From CAYTYZ01 sp964442385 (GTDB lineage: Bacteria > Patescibacteriota > Microgenomatia > UBA12405), in the NCBI GenBank assembly GCA_964442385.1, contig CAYTYZ010000011.1:1-46640 (forward strand): a DNA stretch of 46,640 nt, written 5' to 3'. Below the pieces are notes generated by a model. It searched no databases. It had not been told where the DNA came from and saw nothing but the letters and a program-made list of their open reading frames with translations. Below, one piece after another: positions 8,811 to 17,482 of the stretch. Within the stretch, counting starts at the first letter, position 1. Each line of letters begins with the position of its first letter. Made by a program: the position numbers and the translations under genes.

Positions 8811-9011
8811 ATGTCAGACAAAACTTCATCTTACCAAAAACTAAATAATAACAAAAAAAATTAAATACTTATTTACTGTTTCGTAATATTTATATTTGGT
8901 GTGAATACTGGACAGAACTTGTCTAAAAATCTAATACTTGCACTAATATATATCTTTAATGCAGTTATAATCACATTTTTGCTGTACAAAAATATTTCTA
9001 GCGATAAATAA
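8811..9011 (+). pseudogene. small membrane-protein frame interrupted by TAA
   Basis: An ATG at 8811, 2 nt after the previous stop, opens a frame that hits TAA at 8862-8864 after 17 codons. The same frame continues for 48 codons to a second TAA at 9009-9011. The downstream part encodes two hydrophobic helices and a polar tail, like the neighbouring small proteins. An A8 run (8853-8860) lies just before the stop, but shifting frame there does not restore an ORF. The simplest reading is a nonsense-mutated gene; alternatives are an internal non-ATG start, or no gene at all. Confidence 0.4.
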
Positions 9012-9043
9012 GCTATAATATTTTGTGAATTGTATTTCGATAG

Positions 9044-9400
9044 GTGATTGCTGCGGTCCAGACAGGGGAGGCCAGAAAAAATGAAAAAGTTTTTTACCCT
9101 GGCTACATTGTTCTATTTTTTATAAGTATATTCATTATTCTTAGTCTCAATATTGGCCCAAATGATAAATCTATAATTTTTGGTTTATATTCACGGATAA
9201 TTTTCCTAATACTTCTATTTCTCCCAATTCCTACCATAATTAGTATTTATAGAGACATTAAAATAAGCAAAAAAGGTATAAAAAGTGCATTTGTTTTAAA
9301 ACATTTAATAGCCATAATAATATTTTGGGTTATATTAAATCTCCTTTTCACTATATTTGGAGTTACCCTAATACAACTAAATACACCAACACTAAAATGA
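9044..9400 (+). CDS. small membrane protein, start region possibly frameshifted
   Basis: The open frame from a GTG at 9044 gives 118 residues with three hydrophobic helices and a GPN motif after the first. It resembles the next gene in layout: helix, N-x-GPN, two helices, ending in (T/L)FG(V/I). A better start, ATG at 9081 preceded by AGGGGAGG at 9063-9070, is in another frame and reads MKKFF before a run of six Ts (9090-9095). One extra T would join MKKFF to the conserved body and match the MKK start of the paralogue. The gene may therefore carry a one-base indel, real or from assembly. The stop overlaps the next ATG (9397-9400). Confidence 0.5.
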   Translation: MIAAVQTGEARKNEKVFYPGYIVLFFISIFIILSLNIGPNDKSIIFGLYSRIIFLILLFLPIPTIISIYRDIKISKKGIKSAFVLKHLIAIIIFWVILNLLFTIFGVTLIQLNTPTLK

Positions 9401-9711
9401 AAAAACACCTATTTTTAATATACAATTTATACCTTATTTCATTATATTTACTGACCAAATTATTGTTGGTGCCAAATATGGGGCCAAATGTGTATCCCGT
9501 TTGGATAATTTTTAGCGCCATTTTTAGCATTTCCATCGTAATAGTATTTTTTAGCAGTCTACTTTTTTTGATTTATGAACTGATAACGTACAAAAAAAGA
9601 CACAAAATTACAGCATTGATATACGCCCTTTGGACTTTTTTTATTTGGTTCCTGGTTAGATTTATAGATACACTGTTTGGTATAAATCTACTCTATTATA
9701 ATTTTATATAA
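9397..9711 (+). CDS. small membrane protein, paralogue of upstream gene
   Basis: 104 residues with three strongly hydrophobic helices (about 5-23, 35-60, 72-98). The start at 9397 is chosen because it forms an ATGA overlap with the upstream stop and gives an MKK start; a longer frame from 9325 would only add upstream-gene sequence. It shares the GPN motif (29-31) and helix pattern with the product at 9044-9400, so the two look like an old tandem duplication. Function unknown. Confidence 0.55.
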   Translation: MKKHLFLIYNLYLISLYLLTKLLLVPNMGPNVYPVWIIFSAIFSISIVIVFFSSLLFLIYELITYKKRHKITALIYALWTFFIWFLVRFIDTLFGINLLYYNFI

Positions 9712-9740
9712 TACCCGAAGGATTAGTAAAACAGTCTGAT

Positions 9741-9995
9741 ATGACACCGGAAACTAGGATGTACATGTGTGATATTGTCCCGTGTCCACCAAAACCACCA
9801 ACATTACTTGAAACCCTGCAGGGTTTTATCAACGGTATCTTTGGTACCAACGGATTACTTCATCTTGAAAATCCAACAAATTCCATACTATTTTCAATAA
9901 TTACTTCTACAATCATAGTTCTAATTTTCTGGATGCTATTAAAACGTATACAAAAAAGCACACTTGTAAAAAAAACTAAAATATCTACCAGTTAG
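9741..9995 (+). CDS. small single-helix membrane protein (hypothetical)
   Basis: 84 residues. The N-terminal half is polar with two cysteines (9 and 15) and a run of prolines; one transmembrane helix at about 47-66 is followed by a strongly basic tail (LLKRIQKS...KKTK), predicting an N-out, C-in orientation. It lies in the gyrB-gyrA gap after the paralogous pair. No family recognised. Confidence 0.45.
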   Translation: MTPETRMYMCDIVPCPPKPPTLLETLQGFINGIFGTNGLLHLENPTNSILFSIITSTIIVLIFWMLLKRIQKSTLVKKTKISTS

Positions 9996-10057
9996 TATAT
10001 TTTTAGTCCTCTCAATCCCTACACAACCAAGCTCAAATAGAGTACAATAATTTACTC

Positions 10058-12715
10058 ATGTCAGACGATCAAAATAACATTGCAAAACCACCCGAAACTG
10101 TTGAGGTAAAAAAGGTCGAACGACCCTTAATTCCACTGGGGAGAGTCATTGATGTTGATCTTGTGCCAGAAATGGAAAAATCCTACTTGGATTATGCCAT
10201 GAGTGTAATAGTAGCCCGGGCTCTACCAGATGTTCGAGATGGCCTTAAACCAGTACACCGCCGAATTATCTACGCCATGAACCAAATGGGTCTAACCAGT
10301 GGCGCCAAAAGTACCAAATCTGCCAAGGTGGTGGGTGAAGTACTAGGTAAATACCATCCCCATGGTGACATGTCTGTATACATGGCCATGGTCCGCATGG
10401 CCCAAGATTTTTCGCTGCGCTACATGCTAGTAAAGGGGCAAGGTAACTTTGGCTCGATTGACGGTGATCCACCAGCAGCCATGCGTTATACCGAAGCTCG
10501 TCTGGCCAAAATTACCGCTGAAATGATAGGGGATATAGAAAAAGAAACCGTTGACATGGTCGACAACTACGATGCTTCCACCCAGGAACCCAGTGTCCTG
10601 CCTTCCAAGACTCCTAATTTACTTCTAAATGGTGCCGACGGTATTGCCGTAGGTATGGCCACAAAAATCCCACCTCACAATCTAGGTGAACTCTCCGATG
10701 CCATTGGTCATCTATTGCAACACGCCACAGTACTACCAAATCCTGAAAAAGACAAACCCTCACGCCCAATATTAAATACTCACGATAAAATACTAAAAGA
10801 AATCTATAATTTAGAAGAAAAAGGATATTTACTGGAAAGTACCGCAAAAGTAGAAGATCTTCTAGAGTTTGTCCAAGGACCAGACTTTCCTACTTATGGT
10901 GAAATTTACGGCAAGAAATTCATTCAGGAGATGTACCTAACTGGTCGGGGCAAATTTGACGTCAGAGGCAAAGCCAAAATTGAAGAGACTAAGTCTGGAA
11001 AAATCCGAATTGTAATTACTGAAATTCCATATCAAGTCAACAAAGCTGAAATGGTTAAAAAGATTGCCGACCTAGCCCGGGACAAAAAAATCGTGGGTAT
11101 CTCCGATCTTCGCGATGAATCTGATCGCCACGGTATCAGAGTAGTTTGCGAACTTAAAAAATCTGCTAATCCCAAGTCCGTATTAAACAAACTCTACAAA
11201 TTTACCACCCTACAAACTAGCTATAGCGCCAATATGTTGGCCATCGTGGAAGGTTCGCCACAAACCCTAAACCTCCGTCAAATGCTATTACTTTTCCTGC
11301 GCCACCGTGAAGAAATTGTGCGCCGTAGAACCATTTTCGAGCTAAAAGGACTCAAGATCCGTGCCCATATATTAGAAGGATACAAAATCGCACTGGATAA
11401 TCTTGACGAAGTAATCCGTATTATCAGAGCCAGTGATACTGTGGAAGTTGCCAGAGATAACTTAATGAAAAAATTTGATTTTACAGACTTGCAGGCCAAT
11501 GCAATTTTGGAAATGCAACTTAGACGCCTAGCAGCCCTAGAACGTAAAAAAATTGAGGATGAGTACAACGCCCTCAAGCTCGAAATAGATAGACTGCTAG
11601 GAATTGTAACCATACCAGAAAAAATGATTGCAGTACTAACATCAGAAAATACCGAAGTCAAGGAAAAATTTGCTGATGAAAGACGTACTAAAATATATGT
11701 TCGTGCCCTAGAAGATTTTAGCGAAGAAGACCTAATCCCCAAAGAAGATTGTATTGTAACTATCACCAGAACTGGTTATATCAAGAGACTTCCCAAGGAC
11801 TCCTATCGCAGTCAGGCTCGAGGTGGCAAGGGTGTTTCGGCCATGACTACCAAAGATGAAGACGAAGTGGACAACATGCTCTCGGTAACTACCCATGACG
11901 AGCTATTATATTTTACTAACCGCGGTCGAGTATTTAAAACCAAAGTCTGGGAAGTAGCCGAGGGGAGCCGTCAAACCAAAGGCCAGGCTGTAGTCAACCT
12001 TATCCAAATTCAACAAGGTGAAACCGTACAGGCAATTTTGCCAACTAGCAAAGATCTTCCCATAAAGTATATTCTGTTAGCCACCAGAAACGGAACAGTT
12101 AAAAAAACTGCCCTGGATCAGTTTGAAAATATTAGACAATCTGGAATAGCTGCCATAAAGCTTGATGAAAAAGATGAGTTAGTATGGGCCAAAGGCACCA
12201 GTGGCGATGATGAAGTCTTTTTGGTTACGGTTGATGGCAAATGTATTCGCTTTTCTGAAAGCGATGCTAGACCCATGGGTAGACATACTCAGGGTGTACG
12301 TGGAATAGCACTCAAATCTGGTGACCACCTCGTTTCCATGGATATAATTCCCAATGGCAGTCATTCCAAAACTGACAAGTCTGATTTTAGAGACCTTTTT
12401 GTAGTTTCAGTTCAAGGTATAGGAAAACGAACTGATGTCTACCAATACCCACAGCAAAAACGCGGGGGTGTAGGTGTAAAAGTAGCAAACGTCAGCGACA
12501 AGACTGGCAAAGTAGCTGCAGCTGGGGTTGTTAGCCCACTAGATGAACAAATCATTTTAGCCAGTAAAAAGGCAATTAGCATTAAAATGGAACTAAAAAA
12601 TATTCCCAGACTAGGAAGAAACACCAAAGGAGTAATTCTTATGCGTTTTAAAACTGGCGATGACCATGTCAATGCCATGACCATACTTAAAGCAAATATT
12701 CAGCCTTCCAAATAG
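10058..12715 (+). CDS. gyrA: DNA gyrase subunit A
   Basis: 885 residues. The breakage-reunion domain carries the catalytic tyrosine Y144 (AAMRYTEARL), the KPVHRRI helix, and the HPHGD motif at 100-104. The C-terminal domain has the six-bladed wheel and a GyrA-box variant QARGGKG, which supports true gyrase rather than topoisomerase IV. Two oddities. The positions matching E. coli Ser83 and Asp87 are both methionine (M105, M109). Relative to E. coli there is an insertion of roughly 35-40 charged residues around 218-262, before the GPDFPT motif. A TACAAT box ends 9 nt before the ATG, without a clear -35. Confidence 0.98.
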   Translation: MSDDQNNIAKPPETVEVKKVERPLIPLGRVIDVDLVPEMEKSYLDYAMSVIVARALPDVRDGLKPVHRRIIYAMNQMGLTSGAKSTKSAKVVGEVLGKYHPHGDMSVYMAMVRMAQDFSLRYMLVKGQGNFGSIDGDPPAAMRYTEARLAKITAEMIGDIEKETVDMVDNYDASTQEPSVLPSKTPNLLLNGADGIAVGMATKIPPHNLGELSDAIGHLLQHATVLPNPEKDKPSRPILNTHDKILKEIYNLEEKGYLLESTAKVEDLLEFVQGPDFPTYGEIYGKKFIQEMYLTGRGKFDVRGKAKIEETKSGKIRIVITEIPYQVNKAEMVKKIADLARDKKIVGISDLRDESDRHGIRVVCELKKSANPKSVLNKLYKFTTLQTSYSANMLAIVEGSPQTLNLRQMLLLFLRHREEIVRRRTIFELKGLKIRAHILEGYKIALDNLDEVIRIIRASDTVEVARDNLMKKFDFTDLQANAILEMQLRRLAALERKKIEDEYNALKLEIDRLLGIVTIPEKMIAVLTSENTEVKEKFADERRTKIYVRALEDFSEEDLIPKEDCIVTITRTGYIKRLPKDSYRSQARGGKGVSAMTTKDEDEVDNMLSVTTHDELLYFTNRGRVFKTKVWEVAEGSRQTKGQAVVNLIQIQQGETVQAILPTSKDLPIKYILLATRNGTVKKTALDQFENIRQSGIAAIKLDEKDELVWAKGTSGDDEVFLVTVDGKCIRFSESDARPMGRHTQGVRGIALKSGDHLVSMDIIPNGSHSKTDKSDFRDLFVVSVQGIGKRTDVYQYPQQKRGGVGVKVANVSDKTGKVAAAGVVSPLDEQIILASKKAISIKMELKNIPRLGRNTKGVILMRFKTGDDHVNAMTILKANIQPSK

Positions 12716-13155
12716 ACTACTTTAGATACATTATAAACCCCACATTATAGCTAAAAAATACTTAGCAGGTACATATCGAGTCTGATAATGAACTTGCAAA
12801 ATTAAATTTACCACTATTTAGGGCATAATTACCTATAAATAGAGATGATACCATTGTATATAGAAAAACAGTATTTATATAATTACAAACATCTAATTAT
12901 ATAAGATACTAAATATTCACGAAGAAACTGAAGCTAGGTCAATCCATTCTAAAAAGCTCAGTTTTTAGGCCTATAGCTATATTTAATCAAATCTACAGGA
13001 CATATATTATATATAGAATGTCTTTATCACAAGAGGGGAGTCCCTGCTAACTACTTTTGTATAGCAATATTGAGCCTAATTTACCGACTTATTTTCACTT
13101 TATTATTCTGATTTTTAAAATAGAAAAATTAAACCAAATATAATACGAAAGTGGT
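12716..13155. other. convergent AT-rich intergenic region, no gene seen
   Basis: About 440 nt between the 3' ends of gyrA and the tyrosine recombinase gene. No ORF of note and no GC-rich terminator. It holds three inverted repeats: 12875-12904 (best), 12949-12968 (CTAAAAA/TTTTTAG around a 6-nt loop) and a weaker one at 12999-13022 (GACAT/ATGTC). Confidence 0.7.
12875..12904. repeat. perfect 11-bp inverted repeat, possible Xer or protein-binding site
   Basis: TTATATAATTA (12875-12885) and its exact reverse complement (12894-12904) flank an 8-nt spacer. The size and symmetry recall recombinase sites such as dif (11-bp arms), and a tyrosine recombinase gene lies 250 nt away, but dif normally has a 6-nt centre and the sequence does not match the known XerD half-site well. 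It is AT-only, so chance or a weak terminator cannot be excluded. Confidence 0.35.
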
Positions 13156-14106
13156 TTACTTATTACCACTATGATACTTTTGGTGCACTTCTCGTAGACG
13201 AGAATTGGTGATGTGGGTATAAATCTGAGTTGTATTTATATTTTTGTGACCTAAAAGTTCCTGAATTGATCTCAAATCAGCCCCAGCCCGAAGCAAGTCT
13301 GTTGCCATAGAGTGCCGAAGAGTATGAGGAGTGGCGTCTACTGGTATCTTTGCTTTTGCGACATACTTTTTAACTAATCTTTGTATAGACCTGGGGGTTA
13401 GTCTGGCTTTTTCTTCTTCCAATACCATTTCGTTTTTTTTAATATTTCTAATAAAAAGGGGTTTGTATGAATCTAGTCGAGCCTTTAAATATCTATCTAA
13501 AAATTCGCAAGCCCTTGAAGACAAAAAAACTATTCTTGATTTTCCACCTTTCCCAATTATGTTAAATTCTCTGGTTTCTAAATTTATTTTCTCTCGATTT
13601 AATGAAACTAATTCAGATACTCGCAGTCCCGTTGAAAAAAATAATTCTAAAATTGCTTTGTCTCGAAGTCCAAATTTACTTGAAAGTAAGGGTTGATTTA
13701 GAAGTCTGTCAACTTGTTCTGCTTCTAAGAACTTCAAACTGTGATCTTTGGTTTTTGGAACATCTATTTTTTCAGGCTGCAGTATGTTTTTAAAATCCGA
13801 CTTTACCAACCACTTTAAAAAGGACCGGATTGCAATTGCATAATAACCCTGTGTAGAGATCTTTTTTGTCTCACCCTTGTGTATACCAGGCTCTCTACTT
13901 AATAGCAACCTAAACTTTCTCACGCTTTCGATGCTTATATCTACAGCCGTAGATTCATGCCCCAAAGATTGGTTTAAAAATTCTATATACCTTGTCAAAT
14001 AGTGATCATAATTTCTCAGAGTAAGTTTTGAAGCATTTCGCTCTAATTCCATATGTTCTAGAAAACTTACTACTAGTTGGCGCAAATTTTTATTTACAAG
14101 TGGCAT
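13156..14106 (-). CDS. tyrosine recombinase, XerC/XerD type
   Basis: 316 residues. The N-terminal SAM-like core-binding domain spans about 8-105; the catalytic domain has R162 (GLRVSEL), a lysine in the GKGGKSR hairpin (186), H261 and R264 (HTLRHS), H287 (LLGHKN) and nucleophile Y296 (IYTH). The complete set and the length fit chromosomal XerC/D, which resolves chromosome dimers at dif. Many CPR genomes have one Xer protein, so I do not choose C or D. A mobile-element integrase is possible but there are no other mobile genes nearby. The gene is alone, flanked on both sides by long non-coding stretches. Confidence 0.9.
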   Translation of the reverse strand: MPLVNKNLRQLVVSFLEHMELERNASKLTLRNYDHYLTRYIEFLNQSLGHESTAVDISIESVRKFRLLLSREPGIHKGETKKISTQGYYAIAIRSFLKWLVKSDFKNILQPEKIDVPKTKDHSLKFLEAEQVDRLLNQPLLSSKFGLRDKAILELFFSTGLRVSELVSLNREKINLETREFNIIGKGGKSRIVFLSSRACEFLDRYLKARLDSYKPLFIRNIKKNEMVLEEEKARLTPRSIQRLVKKYVAKAKIPVDATPHTLRHSMATDLLRAGADLRSIQELLGHKNINTTQIYTHITNSRLREVHQKYHSGNK

Positions 14107-14692
14107 ACCTAACTAAGGCTAACATAAATAAACGCGTTCTAGGGGCTTTAATGACGTCAATTATATTTAGCCTATCTATAGGGGATTATTACCAATACCC
14201 TAGTTAAAACATACCGGGGGGAGAACCAAAGATAATTTTGAGGCTAAATGAGATTTGAAAGCTATAGATAAAAATCGGGTAGTATTTAAGATAAAAAGAA
14301 AGCCCAAATTAATAAATAAATAATAAACAGGAACAATAAAAACTTTCTGCCGAAGGGATTTTGCGCTCCCCTCTGGTCAGTTTTTAAAATACGTCGTAAA
14401 AGATACATTGTGCGACGTTATATAATATCGCTTCTCCATTAGCAGGGAGGATAAAAAAACTCGTAGGCACTAACAGGCAAAAAGAGCTTTTACTATTAAT
14501 TTTATATTTATATTCCAGATACATCCTCTTTTAGCACTGCTTCTCTAAGCACTAGATGATATAGTCTGCTATAGTTTGCCGCAGGCACACCTTAGTTTTC
14601 CACATTACTATATCACTCTATATCACATGTCCTATAACTAAGATGTGAAAATTATAAGATATTCCGTGAAAATATTATAGGCCTCCCCTTCC
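14107..14692. other. long non-coding stretch upstream of the recombinase gene
   Basis: About 585 nt without a convincing ORF. I see one imperfect palindrome (14391-14418) and a single TTTTCCACA (14596-14604), one mismatch from a DnaA box. No clustered DnaA boxes and no recognisable structural RNA. The recombinase promoter should lie near 14110-14160, but no good -35/-10 pair is visible. Confidence 0.5.
14391..14418. repeat. 28-bp imperfect palindrome
   Basis: ACGTCG and CGACGT arms at the ends of a 28-bp stretch; with one G-T pair and one A-T pair the match extends to 8 bp each side. The size equals that of dif, but the sequence does not fit the dif consensus. Role unknown. Confidence 0.25.
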
Positions 14693-15478
14693 CTACCTCC
14701 ACCTGGTCGATAAAATTACACTTAACATGGCAACCAATGCTACCCAAAACATTCGTTGATATTCTTTTTCAATATTTTTAGCCTGAATGCCTAAAAGCAC
14801 CAATTGTGACAAGATATATGTAGCAACAGCCATGTATAGAGAGGCTACAAACTGTCCACCTGGCCAAAATGATAACACCAAGGCTAACTCACCCAAAATC
14901 AAGCTTGGAATTAAGATATAACCAGCCAACACTCCTCTACTAACCCCATTTCTATCATCCAAAATAATAACCCACACGTAGTGTAGTAGTAAACTTATTC
15001 CAACTATTGAAAATAATACCAAATTTACAAAGTATTCTTGCCTAAGGGACCACAAGAAATTCCAAACCAAAAAACTAGTAAACAGGCTAAGTAAAAGGGA
15101 TACAGTATTTGCCGATGTAAACAAAGCTGGTGTCTTTTGGCGGCTAGTTACGTAAAATATATTATATATTAAAAAGAATATATACTGGATTAGTATAGAA
15201 AGTAAGCCAAATACAATACCCCAAAACAAAGTTTTATCAAAGAGTACCGACAATTGATAAAATCCAAAAGTATACAAAGTAGGTAAAATCAAATAACCAA
15301 TATTTTTCTTAAATTCACCAAACTTTATGGGCAATCCCAATCCAACCCAAAAACATATATCAAAAAAAATGCTATAAAGTAGTTGCTTTGGATATATATA
15401 CCCAGGTATATAAAATATACCCATAAACAACGCACAAGACAAAATACAAGCAACTAAAAATTTTAACCGTTTATTCAT
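14693..15478 (-). CDS. polytopic membrane protein (hypothetical)
   Basis: 261 residues from the ATG whose codon lies in the last codons of yebC (8-nt overlap); a start 24 nt further upstream is possible but lies deeper in yebC. Seven to eight hydrophobic helices cover most of the length, with short charged loops, and the protein ends in STRWR. No motif that I can assign to a transporter or enzyme family. It closes the overlapping run that begins at the Lgt-like gene, so it is probably on the same transcript. Confidence 0.65.
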   Translation of the reverse strand: MNKRLKFLVACILSCALFMGIFYIPGYIYPKQLLYSIFFDICFWVGLGLPIKFGEFKKNIGYLILPTLYTFGFYQLSVLFDKTLFWGIVFGLLSILIQYIFFLIYNIFYVTSRQKTPALFTSANTVSLLLSLFTSFLVWNFLWSLRQEYFVNLVLFSIVGISLLLHYVWVIILDDRNGVSRGVLAGYILIPSLILGELALVLSFWPGGQFVASLYMAVATYILSQLVLLGIQAKNIEKEYQRMFWVALVAMLSVILSTRWR

Positions 15479-16163
15479 GTTCCACTCCAGCAAATACTTC
15501 AATTACATCTTCTTGTTCTTCCAGTTCTTCAAGAAAAACAATCAATTGATGAAAATCTGAGGATTTTTCAGGGTTTTTTGCTTTATAAATTAACCCCTTG
15601 GATTCCACCTTGAAACCCATATCATTAATTTTTTTTACTATTTCAAACAGGTGATGTGGATCTACATATACTTGCTTTCCCACAATGTCATTGGCACCCA
15701 GATCAATTAATTTCAGTTGTTCCTCGTCACTCGGCACATTCAACAAATTGATCTCCCCTAGGTGTTCAAACATAAAAGCTACAGAGCCACTTTCAGCCAA
15801 ATGCCCCCCAGCCTTTTTAAAGAAAAATCTCATTTCCGACAAGGTACGATTTTTGCTATCACTTTCACAAGTGAAAATAACCGGAATACCTCCTGGAGCA
15901 AATCCTTCCAGTACCATAGCCACCATGTTGTCCTTTTTTGCTTCCCAACTATGTATTAGACGATCAATATTTTCTTTGGGCAAATTTTCAGCTCTTGCCT
16001 GTTCTATGGCCGTTTTTAGCTTTGTATTTAGCTCCAAATTTGGCCCCCCATCTCTTAGGGCTATTGTTATATTTTTTGACAATTTAGTAAAAGTAACAGC
16101 CCTTTTAGCATCCACACTGCCTTTTCTTATACGAATATTTGCCCATTTAGAATGACCTGCCAT
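15471..16163 (-). CDS. yebC: YebC/PmpR-family protein
   Basis: 230 residues from the start that gives the family's invariant MAGHSKWANI opening; the frame is open 12 codons further upstream, but that part is not conserved. Further family signatures are KRAVTFTKLSKNI at about 21-33, the PKENIDRLI region, and an acidic C-terminal domain. YebC proteins bind DNA or act on ribosomes to help translation of proline stretches; which role applies here is not visible. It overlaps the LytR_C gene by 17 nt and the following membrane-protein gene by 8 nt. Confidence 0.95.
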   Translation of the reverse strand: MAGHSKWANIRIRKGSVDAKRAVTFTKLSKNITIALRDGGPNLELNTKLKTAIEQARAENLPKENIDRLIHSWEAKKDNMVAMVLEGFAPGGIPVIFTCESDSKNRTLSEMRFFFKKAGGHLAESGSVAFMFEHLGEINLLNVPSDEEQLKLIDLGANDIVGKQVYVDPHHLFEIVKKINDMGFKVESKGLIYKAKNPEKSSDFHQLIVFLEELEEQEDVIEVFAGVEHE

Positions 16164-16830
16164 ACAATAGATATTGTACCATTCGGCCAGCTTTTGCACC
16201 TACTTTTAAGGTTACAAATGAATCTGTATTTATAGCTAAATTACACCTATCAATGGGCAATTTAGCCATTATGTCCAAGTATTTTTTCGGTCCACTAAGC
16301 TCACATATTAATCCAGCATCCTCTTTATCAGTAATAACCTTGGTGACTAGTAGTCCATTCATTTTTAATATTTCCGATAGTCGTGTAGCCAATCCATTTA
16401 TACCAGTGGCATTAATTATTACTATTTCCAACTTTAACTTATCTACGGAAGCATCGGAAAAATCTCTCCGTACTGTCTCACTTGTTATGTTATCTATCTC
16501 CCGCTCGCTAGGTACTCTACCATTTACAAAAAAATACTCTCTTAAAAAGCTAACACTTGGAACCTTTAGTGGATTTGTCTTAAAAACCCTCTGGACTCTA
16601 ATTCCATATGTGTAAAACAGCCACCAGGTTAGATTGTCCAACTCCTTTGGCTTTTTTTGCTCCAAGTCTATCTTGACCAAGCTGTACCTATCCCTTGCAG
16701 GGGATAAATAATAATAATCCGCCGTTTTTCCATAAACCACCAAAAAGCCTAGATCATTTTTTAGACGAAGCCATTCTCTAACAGTTAAAACAACCAATAC
16801 TAGTCCAAAAAACTTAAACCACTTTCTCAT
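16147..16830 (-). CDS. membrane-anchored LytR_C-domain protein
   Basis: 227 residues. A short N-terminal hydrophobic segment (about 7-20) anchors the protein; the C-terminal third contains a LytR_C-like domain, seen as EIVIINATGINGLATRLSEILKMNG around 134-158. This domain often follows LCP wall-polymer transferases but stands alone here. No catalytic LCP domain is present, so I infer a cell-envelope binding role. It overlaps the RluA-type gene by 17 nt and yebC by 17 nt. Confidence 0.75.
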   Translation of the reverse strand: MRKWFKFFGLVLVVLTVREWLRLKNDLGFLVVYGKTADYYYLSPARDRYSLVKIDLEQKKPKELDNLTWWLFYTYGIRVQRVFKTNPLKVPSVSFLREYFFVNGRVPSEREIDNITSETVRRDFSDASVDKLKLEIVIINATGINGLATRLSEILKMNGLLVTKVITDKEDAGLICELSGPKKYLDIMAKLPIDRCNLAINTDSFVTLKVGAKAGRMVQYLLYGRSF

Positions 16831-17482
16831 AACACATCAAGGTTTCTTCCAAATCTAGGGGCAATTCAACTTTGAAATTGTAATCTTTTCCTCCAAACTT
16901 TAGCCCTAGCTCACAAGCATGTAAAAACTGCCTGCCTTTCAAATATCTTTGATCTCCACCATACAGTCCATCCCCCACTATTGGCCAACCCATGTAATGA
17001 CAATGTACTCTTAGTTGATGAGTGCGACCAGTTTTGGGAAAAAGTTTTAGCAAAGTAAAGCTTTTTCCCTCATTGTCCTTATAACGTCGCAAAATCTCAA
17101 AATAGGTGACTGCCATTTTCCCCTCAACATCGATTTTTCTTTTAGCAAAAAAGCTGCTTCTACCCATTGGTGCAACCACACACCCAGCAATTGGCACCCT
17201 GCCCCCTACTAAAGCCTGATAAGCTTTTACAACCAATCTTTCCTTAAACATGCCCTTTATTGCATCACAAACTTCCTGTTTTTTAGCAATTAAAACAATA
17301 CCGCTAGTATTCTTGTCAAGTCTATGGCAAATCCCCCCTCGGGTAATTTTTTTTGCCCAAAAATAGTTTTCGTAAAGCCAATTTTCCAGGCTATTTCCTG
17401 CATTTACTCCCTCATTAGTGGTAGTTACCCCAGCTTGTTTTTCGACTACAAGGATTTTTTCGTCTTCAAAAACAATATGCAT
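16814..17482 (-). CDS. RluA-family pseudouridine synthase
   Basis: 222 residues from the ATG at 17480-17482. The catalytic aspartate is D56 in HRLDKNTSG (53-61). The later GRTHQLRVH motif (about 166-174) and the GDGLYGG motif complete the RluA/RluD signature. It isomerises uridine to pseudouridine in rRNA or tRNA. No S4 domain precedes the catalytic domain, so it resembles the short RluA or TruC type and the target cannot be named. It overlaps lspA by 37 nt. Confidence 0.92.
   Translation of the reverse strand: MHIVFEDEKILVVEKQAGVTTTNEGVNAGNSLENWLYENYFWAKKITRGGICHRLDKNTSGIVLIAKKQEVCDAIKGMFKERLVVKAYQALVGGRVPIAGCVVAPMGRSSFFAKRKIDVEGKMAVTYFEILRRYKDNEGKSFTLLKLFPKTGRTHQLRVHCHYMGWPIVGDGLYGGDQRYLKGRQFLHACELGLKFGGKDYNFKVELPLDLEETLMCYEKVV

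Noticed and set aside
12716..12790. Intrinsic terminator after gyrA
   Set aside because: Only weak AT pairings (TTTAG/CTAAA region) without a T run.
14107..14692. Replication origin in the long gap upstream of the recombinase
   Set aside because: Only one near-match to a DnaA box (14596-14604), no cluster, no dnaA or dnaN nearby, and no clear AT-rich unwinding repeat array.
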